DNA of 64,000 bases from Gamarada debralockiae (Eukaryota > Ascomycota > Leotiomycetes > Helotiales > Hyphodiscaceae): the NCBI GenBank assembly GCA_002803225.1, contig NXFV01001839.1, forward strand, positions 1 through 64,000, written 5' to 3'. Under the pieces are notes generated by a model. It saw only the letters and a program-made list of their open reading frames with translations, did no database searches and was not told the origin of the DNA. Positions 11,730 to 23,669 of the stretch are shown in pieces. The translations under genes and the position numbers were made by a program. Position 1 is the stretch's first letter. Each line of letters opens with the position of its first letter.

Positions 11730-13684
11730 ATGCCAGATTCACCATCCTCTAGCAGTCGGTCGTCCCAACCCCCAGGTCGAGTGTCGCTGGCCTGTATCCC
11801 GTGTCGAACCCACCACCAGCGATGCAATGCGGTGCTGCCATCATGCTCTCGGTGCCAGAGGGAAAGAAAGCAATGCGTTTATGCAAAGTCGCGGCGTGGA
11901 AGGCCTCGTCGAAACAGAATCTCGCCACCTTCAGCCAATGGCTCAGAATCAGCGCCGATCGCAGAGGTTCCTCCTATCGTGTCCACAGGAGGGTTCAACC
12001 TGGGCCACAGTTTGGTGGAAGATAATCAGAGCGACTCAGGAGCACGTATGATTGTCTATAATGAAGACCTGGGTAACAGTTTGGAGGGCGAGCTGTTATC
12101 ACTCTACTACTCGTTCTTCCATACCGCGCATCCCTGCATACTACCTCAACGCGCAATGAAACTGTACTTATTGATGGATAGCATGGCTCTTCGGCCACTG
12201 TATTCAGTCATGCAGTACATTGGGTCATTATTTGCGCCTTCAGTCCGCTCTGAACGTTTTAAATTAAAAGCAGAGCAGGGCCTGGCCGCGGTTCGCCTCC
12301 GAGATCATGCCAATACAGGCTATGATGTACAGGCGACATTGCTATACTCGATTACAGCATACTGGTCAGATGAGACAGAGAAGGCGAGAGAATTGATGGA
12401 TGAGTCAATCCGCTTGGCATTAAGTCTAGGCATGAATCGGAAGGGATTCGCCACTGAGAATGGACGACAGGATCCAATCCTCGAGGAGAGCTGGCGGCGC
12501 ACCTGGTGGCAGCTTTATATAACCGATGCGCATATTGCGGGAGGCACTTACACCTATCCCTACAGAACGAGTCATGTAGAGATGGACGTTCATTTACCCT
12601 GTGAAGAACAAAACTACGAGATGGGGGTAAGCTCTATTTCTCTCCAGCCCTCTCTGGTCACCGCGCCCTTTAACTAACATATCTTTTCCAGAACATACCA
12701 CCGCCGAGAACACTCCAGGAGTATGAGATGCGAGAGTTCATGGGGGATGACGGTCAAGAATTTTCATCCTTAGCAGAGCTTGTGGGCTTGACGAGAGCCA
12801 TAGATCTGGCGCTGGCGCCACGCTGCAATTCGGATTTCGATACCGGCGCCCTCGTTACCGCCAATGTTGATGCAGCCGCCACAGCGTGGTCTTCGCTACT
12901 TCCTGCCTCGAAGAAGAGATTACAGCGGGCTGATGGATCATTTGATGAGGTTCTCTTCAAGGCAAATGCTCTCCTCCTTGCGTATGTTATTCTGATTTTT
13001 CTTTTTATAACCTTGTACCATCATTTCCTTGCTATTTGCAGTTTCTCGTAAAACTTGTGGGCAACTAATAATTCCACTCTTAGGTATGTCATCGGTCTGC
13101 ATCGGCGATTGTCTACGTTAGAGTATAATTCAATCGAAGGCGTCGCACGATGTCCTCCTCCAACTCCCCCAGAAAGCCTTCGCTGGTGTGATGCACCAAA
13201 CCGTCAGTTGCATACGTCCAGGGTCCTTCTTGGTATCGAGCGTTTTGATGCGCTTCTGACACTTCCCACCAACATTCTAACCCATACCCCATTCATCATC
13301 TGTATGATAGCCAACAACACTATTACACACCTATCTGCCTGTCGCCATTTCTATCAGGGACAACAGCTACGATTGGCCCGAGAGCGCATCCGATTGAGTA
13401 TGGGTACGTTGAAGACACTCGGTGAATACTGGCCCCTAGGGAAGAGGACCTATCAGGAAGTAGGTATCATTGCCCGGGAGGTCCTATCGCTGGTAGACCG
13501 GACGCAACAGAATGCTGTTCAAGACGTGGCACGTTTTCAACCTATAGCATCAGCGGAGTCATCACCGGCTTTTTTCCCGATGCCGGACAATTTGTTCGAC
13601 TTCTGTGATCTCTATGACTTCAACTTTCATGAGGCCATGGAATCGATGCCACCGATACACCCGTATGAACATGAGATGGTGTGA
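11730..13684 (+). CDS. Zn2Cys6 transcription factor with fungal regulatory (MHR) domain
   Basis: Three exons (11730-12626, 12692-12981, 13084-13684) give 595 residues. Cys22, 25, 32, 39, 42 and 49 form a complete CX2CX6CX6CX2CX6C binuclear zinc cluster, followed by a basic linker (RRGRPRR). The middle region has the hallmarks of the fungal-specific regulatory domain, such as ESWRRTWWQLYITD and an ERIRLSMGTLKTLGEYW segment near the end. Introns of 65 and 102 nt have standard borders. Nuclear DNA-binding regulator; targets are unknown. As the only intact regulator in the left accessory block, it may control nearby metabolic genes (P450, carbonic anhydrase), which is inference. Confidence 0.9.
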
Positions 13685-14650
13685 CAGTTCTAGCGCACGT
13701 CACCTGATATCACGATCCAAATGCTGGTCTGCAAGACGAGGTAGAATACGTCTATTGAAGATTATTCAAAGCTAGGGAAGGAAGAGAAGAGCTCAAGAGC
13801 TCTTGTGGTTCTATACATAATGATTAACACCCTAGTAGCCGAGTCAACGTGATCTATCTCATCCCCTAATCAGGCAACCATGTAGCTATAATCGTGATAT
13901 AACCCCCCTTCGAAATAAGCTCGTTCTCAAGCTTAGTCCAGCTCTTTGGCAGGTCATCATTATCTCGTGTCTCTGGGAAAACGTCTCGCTGGGCACACTT
14001 TAGCTAATAGTCGAGGTTTATCGAGGCCCGATACCTTTTCTTCCTTGCTCCACTGAAGTTAGGGACATAGTCTGTCCATTCAGCACCTCGAATATCCTGG
14101 TAGTGGTCCGTATAATGAAGGAAGATATCAGCTCATAGGGCGCGGTTGATTTTCTCGCATCATTTCCGATAAGGCCATTCAGATATGCGGAAAGGGGTCG
14201 CGGCCAGTTCTCGTGATTCATTCGGGCGTGCTTTGTTTTCTCTTTCGATATTCCTACATTACAGCTAATGACAGCAGCATCTCCGACACCGGACGCTGCA
14301 TCCAGGATCCCAAGGGACTCATGACAATGCCATCTCATCGAGCCGTCAATAAGCAATAAGGCGGAAGGAGGGAGAAGACAGGAGACTGTAGATTTTAAAA
14401 TCTTCCGCATCCAAGGGCAGCAAGGCTTGCGACACCACGAGTAGTATCGTTCATCCTGAGTATTAAACAACAAGCAACCCCAGATTGCTCACATACTAGT
14501 CTGGTACAGCAACAGAATTCTCCTAATCAAATTCGTTTTCTCTTCATGTCTTGGATTTCAGAGCATCCGCGGCCCACAGTAACGCCCAGTACAAGAGGGG
14601 ATAACTGTCAATCGCTCAAGCCAAGAATCAAGCAACTACGTCCGTATCTT
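13685..14650. other. Intergenic region with a short hairpin; no supported gene
   Basis: Just downstream of the regulator, AAGAGCTC and GAGCTCTT at about 13788-13805 form a small hairpin. A 151-codon open frame on the minus strand at 14018-14473 has no recognisable family features and is not called. Confidence 0.35.
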
Positions 14651-15395
14651 CTACAATCCAGATAACGCAGGCATCATCCCCATCCACTTCCTTTCTTCCT
14701 CTTCCAGCTCCGCCTGGTTGACAACCCACCTCGCCATGTCTTCCCTACTCGTACTGAATCTCCAACCCCTATCACCAACATACCCTGCCTTCGCCACTCC
14801 CTTCCCGTCTCCATTCGACAAGTTCCCCACTTGATACAGCATCCACGGTGTTCTCTCGCCATAGTTCGTGAACGCAGAAGCAATGGCGCGAATCTCGTTG
14901 TATTGCCCATTGAACAAGTGACGGAAGAAGAACAGCGTTATGAATAAGAGAAGCGTAAATAAATCCTTGGATCCCCTTGCGATGGGGTGGCAAGTGCCGA
15001 AACATATGGCCTGGGTTGGGACTTTGGGAGTGAAGAGAGGTGTTGTAAAAGTGCAACGTAGAAGTCTGCGAAGGGATTCCCGATGTACTTTTCGCCGAAA
15101 TTGACATGCCGGCCCATTGCTGTGCTGATAGTGGTGAAACTTAGGAGGTGCGGGAAAGGATTTCCGGAGCTTTTGTGAGGGTGCCTAGGAGAATCTGGCA
15201 GATATTATCAGCTCTCTGGGAGCCGAAGCAAATGCGGAGAGGCTGACCGTGACATTTTGCTCGTCCTTTATCTCTTTGGGGAGTCCCCGGGTGGTTTTTG
15301 TTGGGGGAGTGACTTTCAAATCTCTCGAGAGTGTTTTTTTGACCACTAGGTGGCTGAGTGGTCCTGTGGCGCCTAGAATCAAAAAGTTCTTCCAT
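14651..15395 (-). pseudogene. NmrA-like NAD(P)-binding protein remnant
   Basis: The N-terminal part reads FLILGATGP in one frame, the Gly-rich dinucleotide-binding loop of NmrA/isoflavone-reductase-like proteins, followed by HLVVKKTLSRDLKVT. The C-terminal part (14651-14917) reads FTNYGERTPWMLYQVGNLS, then GYVGDRGWRFSTSREDMARW and ends WMGMMPALSGL, which matches the end of the same family. Between them the frame must change at least twice and stops occur, so no single continuous protein is possible. Intact relatives are oxidoreductases or redox sensors. Assignment is from pattern recognition. Confidence 0.6.
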
Positions 15396-15723
15396 ATTTT
15401 GAACTGGACATCTCGGTGGAAGTCGCAGTGAAGTGATTGGAATTCTGACCTTTAGAAGTCAAATGATTGACAAGAATAGAGGGATTGAAGAAGGGCTATC
15501 TTGGGAGAGACAATCACTTCATTAATATAACTCATGGAGTTCAAGAGTTCCTCGTGTACGTTGAATCGCAAGGCGACATGGCCATTACGAGGCGTCCGCA
15601 CTTGCATCCGCACCTGCATTCGCATCTACCCGCATGGCTTCGTACATATTTCCATCTTCCACACCACATCCGCATCACTTCAAGCATGTGTATTTCATCA
15701 AATTGAAGTTCTCAGGCACAATA

Positions 15724-17330
15724 ATGAGTCCTAAGATTGGCAATGATGCTGGTAGAGAAGTACGGTCACGCTGCCGCACACAGAAAAGGAAGTGCGACAA
15801 AATACTTCCGAAGTGTTCGCTCTGTACGCGGTAGGGATATCTCTTACCATTCTGCCTTATCAATATGTTTCACCTAATAACTTTGCAGACACCATCGGAC
15901 ATGCATCTACGATCCCATCTCCTTATCTCCATCGCCTTCAGCTGCATCATTAACTAGTCAACACCACAGAGCCCTTGGAGAAGCTTTCACAACGTCCGAT
16001 GTTAAAGCTGCAATAATTCAAAAACTTTCCAGGTCCACACCTGAAGCGATTGCATCAGAATTCTACCGCAGATCCAGACCTGGTTCCCCGTTGTCTCCCC
16101 TGCCAATCTGTGCAGGCGACTCCCCGAAACGCTGAAGATACCAGCGCGGATTTCTGTTCGTATTCCTCAGCATGGTCCTTTTGAGTACCGTTCCTGAATC
16201 AGGTCAAGGCCCACGAACTTTGTCGCCAGGTTTGTAGTTATTGTATTTGCAATGCAGATGTTGAATGGCTGGACTTGAAGGACAAGGAAACAATTCTTTA
16301 GATCTGATTCACACCAGACTCTTCATTGCGATGTTCGAGAGATTGGACATGGGCTTTATCCGGGGCCATATATCAGCCGATGCTCTGGTCAGGGCTATGG
16401 TTGCGGTTGCCTTATTTGTGGAGCCGAACTCAGCACTTGCTCATTCGGCAACAGAACAAGAATACTAGGAAGAGTGCAAACAAGCGTGGCGAGGCAATCT
16501 GATTGTGGATAGATACGTACCCATTTGTACTCTGCAGACATGATAGCTGATTGACTTTTGCACCAGGTGCGTTGCTGTCGAAATTGGGAACTGTTCTTCA
16601 GCGACCAAAGGTCGATGCTTCCCTGAACTGGCTCAATCAATCGACTCCTTTCCCATAGAGGAGTGTTCGCCAATATCTCACGCATTTTCAAGGGTATTCA
16701 AGCATTGGATTTCCTGGAGGATGCACGGGGACTTATCTTGCAACCCAATCTACAGGATATCATCAACGAAGAAAAGATTCGTGCCATGACGGCTACCTTG
16801 TCTGCCTTCAACAAGAGATTAGAAGAAGAGAGTACGCATGACCTGAAACTGTACAACAGCATTTAGGCAATCTCCCAGAAGGTTAGCTCCCTCTTCTTAT
16901 AGCCATGCCATCACTCACAACCCTTTAGCCCATTCCTGTTACTTCGTGACAATTCACGGTCATATGCTAATCTTGAGACCCGGCTCGACGAGCTTTCGGC
17001 TCTAGCTCGACCATTTGTCAATGGCGATACAGTCGTCGGTTTCGAGATCCCTTCACCATTCAACACGTATATCATCTACAAAGCCGCAGCGATTATGACG
17101 GAGAGAGTACGAATTAGGGATAGCTCAAGGAACTCCCTTGAGAAGTTGAAGTCGCTGAGGGACATGTTGAAGCTCATCGGCAAGAGATAGCTTATCGCGT
17201 GAGTTGATTGAATGGCCCGAAATGCCGCCACTTGATGCTAATTGTTTACGGATCGTTATTTGAAATTATTAGATGAAGATACGACTCCGAGGATGGCAAA
17301 AGCAATGGAGTGAAATGCGGTAGGCTCTGC
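15724..17330 (+). pseudogene. Zn2Cys6 transcription factor remnant lacking its first zinc Cys
   Basis: The start at 15724 leads into SRCRTQKRKCDKILPKCSLC and, after a plausible intron (15833-15889), HHRTCIYDP. This is a Zn2Cys6 motif, except that the first Cys of the first pair is replaced (VRSRC instead of CxxC). The following frame stops near 16135. Further pieces in other frames (16265-16468, 16663-16866, about 16980-17190) include helices such as TYIIYKAAAIMTERV and LRDMLKLIGKR that fit the regulatory domain. Several stops and frame changes make the gene non-functional. It was probably a second local regulator. Confidence 0.65.
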
Positions 17331-17616
17331 TCAGCAATCGTTCACTCTATTCCATTCGAGGCTGTTTACCGAAAGCCTCTGAAGCTAAGATGTTTGAGCC
17401 CCTCTGTTGGACACGCTACTGGCATTCGGGTTCGGGTTTTATGAGCAGACCGTTGAACTAGTGCTAAGATTCCAAGCCTTTAGCACAGTTACAGTGCTGA
17501 CGTGAGATGCTGGAACAGTCCAGTACTTCCAAAACTCTCTATCTGAACTTCAGCCATTTTGTTCGTTTGTTGAACTCCTAGTTTCCTCCATTTAAGAAAC
17601 TACTCCGGTTTCAAAC

Positions 17617-19192
17617 ATTGAATATAGCGACAATCGATGAAACCAATATCTCGGCCCTTCAGTCACAACTACCACATGTTCACTTCGTTACGTCAAAGTC
17701 ACCTGACTATATTTCCAGCCTCAAACGATGGAGCTACCTCTCCCAAAGGGAAGCAGTACGTCTTTCCTAGGCTTGTCCCATCTCAGTAACTTCTCCGTTG
17801 CTAATCAGACATAGGGAATAGTGGCATACCCAACCTCATCTGAAGACGTCTCCGCGCTCATCAGATTCTCCTAAACGCACAAAATTAATCTTGTAGTCCG
17901 TAGTGGCGGCCACAGTATCAGGCCAACCTCATCAACAAAAGGCGGACTGTGTATTGATCTCTCTAAACTCAAAGCAGTGTCCATTGATGTCTCTGCTAAG
18001 CGACTGACTGTTCAAGGAGGAGCGCTCTGGTCAGATATCTACGGAGCTATTGCTCCCTACGATCTTGCCGTTGTCGGAGGTGTCATCGCTTCAGTGGGTG
18101 TTGGGGGCCTTTCATTGATGGGTGGATATGGATGGCTAACAGGAGCCCATGGTCTCTCACTGGACAATATCTTATCAGTGGAATTGGTCTTACCTTCGGG
18201 AGATATCGTGACTACTTCTGAAACAAAGAATGAAGAAATCTTCTGGGATTTTCGGGGAGCAGGAGCTTGCTTCGGCGTCATGACCTCTTTCACTTTCTGG
18301 GCACATATCTAGGGAAACTTAGTCTGGAACGGGGACCTTGTCTACCCTACACAGCATTGAAAACCGCCATGGAAGTCGCAAACAAGGCCTTGGCAAGGAA
18401 AACGACACAGGGAAAGCATCACTGGGTATACTTTGGGTTTCTCCAGCGGGGGCGCCGGGTCCTTCTATTGTTCTCCTGTTCTACTACAACGACCTCGAAA
18501 CCGAAGCAAAGCGATCCTTCAAGCCGCTGCTAGAGTTGAATCCAAAGATCAACACCACCAAAATGAGACTGTGGGTCGAGACCAAAATCCCCGGACCCTC
18601 AGTTGATGAGTCGAAACAATGGCGCAAAGTGAGTGCCGGAGGCTCCATCATCGGTTCATTCGAGCTTACGTTCTTTGAGTCATTATGGGAGGATTATATA
18701 AGACTTTTGGAGAAGGTTGAAGATACTAAGACAAGCACACTTACGCTGGTGGGTCACAATCCGTATGCTACACTGCGAAAGACCCAAACTGAGACAGCGT
18801 TTCCGAGTAGGGACACGCATTCGAATCTCATCATTGTTCCGACTTGGACAAAAAAGGAGAATGGTAGAATTTGCAGGGAATGGTGTTTGAATATAAGGGG
18901 AAAGGTAAGAAGGGATCGGGTGAGAAGGGTGAAGGAGGATGAGTCTTTGGATGATAAAACCAAGTCGGCTGTTGGCAAGTATTCTTATGACGATGGTAAG
19001 CTTTCAATAGCGATGATTAAGTGCCAATGCTAATATGTGGTAGGATTTGGGAGGAGCACAGAAGAAATTTTTGGCGTAAACTATGAGAGGCTTGTGATTC
19101 TGAAGGAGAAGTATGATCCTCAGAATGTATTCGGAAAGTTCGCCGACTGCGAACTGTCAAGTGAGGTCACCAAACCGGAGCCCCGAGGATAG
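17617..19192 (+). pseudogene. FAD-linked oxidoreductase, BBE type, broken
   Basis: The FAD-binding PCMH region is well preserved: VVRSGGHS with the flavin-linking His, TVQGGALWSDIY, GGYGWLTGAHGLSLDNIL and DFRGAGACFGVMTSF. The BBE C-terminus ends VNYERLVILKEKYDPQNVFG after a plausible intron at about 18994-19043. Three breaks are seen: a TAA at about 17872 just before the SGGHS block, a stop at 18310-18312 after the FAD domain, and a frame change before the 18338-19033 segment. Such enzymes oxidise alkaloids, sugars or polyketides and often sit in biosynthetic clusters next to P450s, as here. Confidence 0.8.
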
Positions 19193-19802
19193 TCTTAAAA
19201 CGGGATATATTAATCTTACAAAGTTCCACAGCTTATAGTGTCATTGCCACCATCACCAATCCGAGCAATCGTAAATGCCGCGACTCCGTGCCTCTCAAAT
19301 CTTTCAAAGTCTCCGTCTCACGAGGACCGAAATCATTCGCTGAAAGTTGAGAGCACATGAGTTAGAATAAGGTTGTAGTTGTGAAATCGTCGGCCACCGT
19401 TGGGAAGTCCAGTCATCACTGATAATATGTTCGGGCCGAACGCTACTCCTTACCCCTCGATGACAGCACCTTACACAACGCCTTAAATGTGGACGACTCT
19501 GATGTAACGCACTTAGAAAGCTGAGGTAATGTTTAATAATTCCACTTTCTTGACCAAGAAATGATAAATCAGTCCATTAACGAATCATATGGTCCTTGAA
19601 TTCAATCGCTTGGCGGACCGGGGAGGATGCGGGGAGGAAGGGGCGGGCCCAGAGAGTCAAATGCCGTATCATGTGAGCCAAGCTTCTTGGGAACTCAAAT
19701 ATACACAACTGTCCTTCCACAAATCTTCCTTTTATTCCTAGTTTCCAGATCGACTTTGTTCTGATTTCATCCTCTGATTATCTTCTCATATCATTGTCAA
19801 AC
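19193..19802. other. Intergenic region, promoter side of P450
   Basis: No gene is seen. The last about 100 bp before the P450 start are pyrimidine-rich with CT-rich runs, common before fungal transcription starts. Confidence 0.35.
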
Positions 19803-21509
19803 ATGGCAGGAAAAATTTCAGATTCGGAGTCTTCTGCAAGCCGGATTCTTTTCTCGAAAATATATAACTACCTTCCGTTTATTATTCTGTTGGTTTTAAT
19901 CCTGCACTACCTCCGTCGCCGGTATGCCTCGCCTCTTCGTCGATATCCAGGTCCGCTGCTCGCTTCATTTTCGCGCCTCTATCAATTTCTCTCGGTAGCC
20001 TCCGGTAAGACTCAAGAGGACATGATGGCTCTACACTCTTGTTACGGTCCCATTGTTCGTACCGGGCCCAACGAACTTTCGTTCTCTTCTCCCGAAGCTG
20101 CGAGGCAGTTGTTGAGTGCCGGAAAAGGCTTCCATAAAACAGCGTTCTATGGTGTTTTCCCTCCGCCCGAAAATCCTGATATCTTCACGGAGACGAGAGA
20201 AGATGTGCATGCACGAAAAAAGAGAGTGGCGAATGTACCGTACTCTATGGGGGCAATGCAACAATTGACTCCATTCATTGATGATACGATCGAGTTTTTA
20301 CTCACTAAGTTGAACCAGTCAGGAGGCAAAGTTGAGTAAGTGTTTCTCTGGCCAGTAATCTTCTTGTTCTAGACGGGTTGGATGTCCTCTACCTCGGTTA
20401 AACGATTGCTTATTCTTAAACATCCATAGCCTTGGGGATTGGCTTCACTTCTTCGCCTTTGATGTCCTGGGTGAGGTAGCCTTTTCTCGCAAATTTGGTT
20501 TTCTTGACGAAGGCATCGACGTCGAGCACGCCATTAAGACGATTGATGATTCGCAGTGGTATAACGGGATTGTAGGGCAGGTGCCAGAACTCGATCATCT
20601 GCTCAGAAGGAACCCATTGTGGAAGTTGGTTCCTGCATTCCACACCAAGAATGCACTGATTACGAAAATGGCATTGGCGGAGATGGACAAAAGAAAGCCC
20701 TTTCAAAAAGATGGGGGACAGGCCGAAATGAATACCGATAGAAAGGATTTGCTTCAAAGTTTGATTGAAGGCCACCTAAAGAATCCGGATAAGTTCGGTG
20801 AAGGAGACGTATTCGCAGTGGCACACGGTGCAATGTAGGATTTCCTCTCAAAGATTTGCTCTTCTTGCTTTGTCCTGGGACTGACGATGCCCATAGATTT
20901 GCTGGGTCGGACTCTACTGCGTCGACCATGCAATCCTTCTTCTGGCATGTTCTTAGTGAGCCCCGCGTCCACTCCACTCTTGTTTCGGAGATTCTCACTG
21001 CAACAAAATCCGGGACTCTATCCGAAAGAGTTACATGGGCGGAAGCCCAACAGCTCCCTTACTTCCAGGCGTGTCTCAAAGAAGCCATGCGCGTCCGTCC
21101 AGCTGTTGGGGTCAACATTACTCGTCTCATACCTCAAGGTGGCGCCGAGATTGATGGGACATGGCTTCCAGGGGGGACCAGTGTTGCCGTCAACGGATGG
21201 GTGTTGCATAGAGACAGGAAAATATTCGGCGAGGATGCGGAAGTGTATAGGCCAGAGAGATGGTTGAAAGATGAAGAAAACGCAAAGAAAATGGAGAGAT
21301 ATATGTTTCAATTTGGAGGTGGGAGCCACTTGTGCATTGGCCGTAACCTGGCGTTACTTGAGATGAACAAGGTCTTACCGCGTCTGCTTCGGGATTACCG
21401 CCTTGCGCTGGTGCATGCGGGTCGGCCGCTAAAGGCAAACACAACGTTTTTCGTTGTACAAAGTGGTCTGGAAGTTTCTATCAATAGGAGGGAGGATACA
21501 ATGAAATAG
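19803..21509 (+). CDS. Cytochrome P450, pisatin-demethylase-like class
   Basis: Three exons (19803-20335, 20430-20834, 20897-21509) give 516 residues. A single N-terminal membrane anchor (YLPFIILLVLILHYL) is followed by RYPGPLLASFSRLY. The oxygen-binding I helix reads AGSDST, the K helix EAMR (ExxR), and the heme loop FGGGSHLCIG with the axial Cys. The weakly conserved ends and the FGGGSHLCIGRNLALLEMN block recall the pisatin demethylase group (CYP57-like). It is an ER-bound mono-oxygenase needing a P450 reductase; the substrate is unknown. It is the only intact enzyme amid BBE, NmrA and GNAT relics. The start ATG at 19803 is preferred because the frame upstream has only a TTG. Confidence 0.92.
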
Positions 21510-21637
21510 ACGGCCAAAAGTGAAAGTATTACTGAACTTCCTCAAATTCTGTCTATGTGAAGCCGCAACGTGATAACATCGATCCTTCAAACCAAATCAG
21601 TCATTGTGCCTAATACCTAGCACTTAGATCAGTACGC

Positions 21638-22186
21638 TTACCATCTGCCAAATTTGAAACCCACTTTGTCCAAAGTTCCCACCTCCCTAAAACCCCACCG
21701 CTTGTACTAATCTCTCAATGCCAGTCCTTTCTCCGTCCCCATCTCATCAACTGCCATGACAGTAAGCACCTCCCTGATTCTTGTCTCTGGAGTCACCGAA
21801 AGTATAGTGCGAAGTAAGGCAGAGCCAATTCCTTGTCCCTGATGTGCTTGATGAATAAAAGAGCGATAATTCACCAGTATGAAAATAAGCCAAACGCTCA
21901 GGGCGATAAGGGGAGATGCAGCAGATTGCGATAACTTCGTGGCTGATGTTAGACTCTGGATCACGTGGGGTCGAGGTTGAGGCGGGGGCCTAGTTGTAAC
22001 TACAAAGAAAGGCAGGTGGTTCTCTAATGAAATGTTGTCAAGTTTTACAGAAAGGGTTGAATCTGGTTGGGCGCTCGTCGCGAAAATCATGGCAGTGCTG
22101 AGCGCATAGTAGGTGAGGATCATGTTGACGGATTGGACATCCTGCTGCGTTGCTGGTCTGACGACGAAGTCTGACTCTGCTCCCAT
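21638..22186 (-). pseudogene. GNAT N-acetyltransferase with nonsense codon and frameshift
   Basis: The start MGAESDFVVRPATQQDV is typical of GNAT proteins. The acetyl-CoA loop HQGQGIGSALL is intact, as is the end YKRWGFREVGTLDKVGFKFG. Two lesions are visible. A TAG at 21707-21709 stands where family members have Trp (RD-stop-YKRWGF), so a single G-to-A change would explain it. An extra base near 21855-21870 separates the frame of PYRPERLAYFHTGELSLF from the frame of the CoA loop. Related enzymes acetylate toxins such as phosphinothricin-type compounds; the substrate here is unknown. Confidence 0.75.
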
Positions 22187-22557
22187 GATAGCGACAGTCT
22201 CTTCAATCCCGAGATTAATTGATTGTTGCAACATATGAGGAAACAAAAAGCACTTTTTGCGTGTTCAGTTAAGACACTCGACCGGGCTCTGACATAGTTG
22301 ATAAGCCTGGCCTGTAATTAATTCCTCCGACTAAGCGAGACCCCTGATCTCACGCAGATAAAGATAGGCTATACCGGACTGCTCGTACCTTATGCACACT
22401 AAGTATCCAGAAATTCTCAGAGTTTGATAGTGTTCATTGAATGCTTCACAACCTCTGTGAATTTAGAGAGTAGGGGTGGTCTGTTAGTTTTCACCACTTT
22501 GATATATCTTCCGCAGTCATTGTGAAGCCGTAGCTGTCAATGTCGGTAGATTCTTCT

Positions 22558-23669
22558 CTAAAGCCAGTGTTTCTTTACAAATTCACATCCTTCAGCCACC
22601 CAATCCTCATCCATTGTGCTAAGTGTATCAAAGCCATGTTCCTCTGGACGGATCGTAAGGAGAACTTCTGTGTCTGGATGAAATTCCCTCAACTTCTCAA
22701 AAAAATTCTCGGAACACACTACCGGCAACTGTTGCTGTCAGTTATAATTATACTAGCGCTTTATTTTCGGGGACTTACAATTGTATCGAACTTCCCATGA
22801 AACACCCACATCGGTGGCACATTCTTAGCACTCTTCAAAGCTTTGATAAGATATAGTCTGTCGTCGGTACCAATAAATTCTCTGTGACGGCCCTCCTTCA
22901 AGATTGCATCAACCAAGTTCCAGCTCTCTTCCGGAGTAGAAGAAAGTCTAATTTCTCCAGGCTTCCTGTTCTTGAGATACTCATCAACCCATGAGTGTCC
23001 ATTAGAATGTTTCGAGGGTAAAATTGGGTTGTACGCAGCATTGCCAATATCTAGAGCTCCGTATTGAGAGATAACGACAGAGATCTTGGCTTCAGGGAAC
23101 AAGAGGGCCGATTGAATGGACAGATAACCCCCTTACAATAACATCAGTTTTGATGCACACTGAGGTTCACGGAGCGGAGCTGAGAAAAATTGTTTTGCAA
23201 TGTATATACTCACCAGCACTCTCTCCAGCCACAACAATTTTATCAAGGTTAACCGTTCCAAATTGTTGGAGATCTTTGACACTTCCAAAGGCAGAGATAA
23301 ATGCACCCAGTCCCAGAAATCCTTGACATCGTAGAGAATTTCCAACCCGGTAGATTCGGGCAGCAGACGGTAGTCAAGCGTGACTATAACAGCTCCTTGG
23401 GATTCAGCCAACTGGAGCAGCCTCAACTGGCGAGTTAGCAGTACTCTTCTTTCATGACTGAAGGGAAAGGTCACCTACCAAACTGAGAACCAGTCTGGAA
23501 ACATTCGGTCACCAATTATAAGGCCCCCGCCGTGAAAGTGAACTAGCAACGGGCATTTCCCTTGCTTCAAGGCTTTTGGTAACAATATGGTGGCCTTCAG
23601 AGGAATGCCATTGATGACTTTGTAAACCGCATCTGTGGTACTGAACGAACTGAATCTGTCTTGACTCAT
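22558..23669 (-). pseudogene. Alpha/beta hydrolase (HSL/esterase type) with one frameshift
   Basis: Four exons (23479-23669, 23214-23421, 22779-23131, 22558-22734) carry all landmarks of the hormone-sensitive-lipase family. These are the oxyanion motif HFHGGGL, DYRLLPE, the nucleophile motif GESAG (split by an intron after its last Gly), the catalytic Asp in HGKFDTI and the catalytic His in EEHGFD. Inside exon 2 the frame of KDFWDWVHL must shift by one base near 23290-23310 to continue as SAFGSVKDLQQF and VAGESAG. No intron fits there. The gene therefore looks recently inactivated, or the base is an assembly error. Expected activity is hydrolysis of short esters or lactones. Confidence 0.75.

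Noticed and set aside
14018..14473. 151-codon minus-strand frame
   Set aside because: No recognisable family, no splice partners and no start context; left as intergenic.
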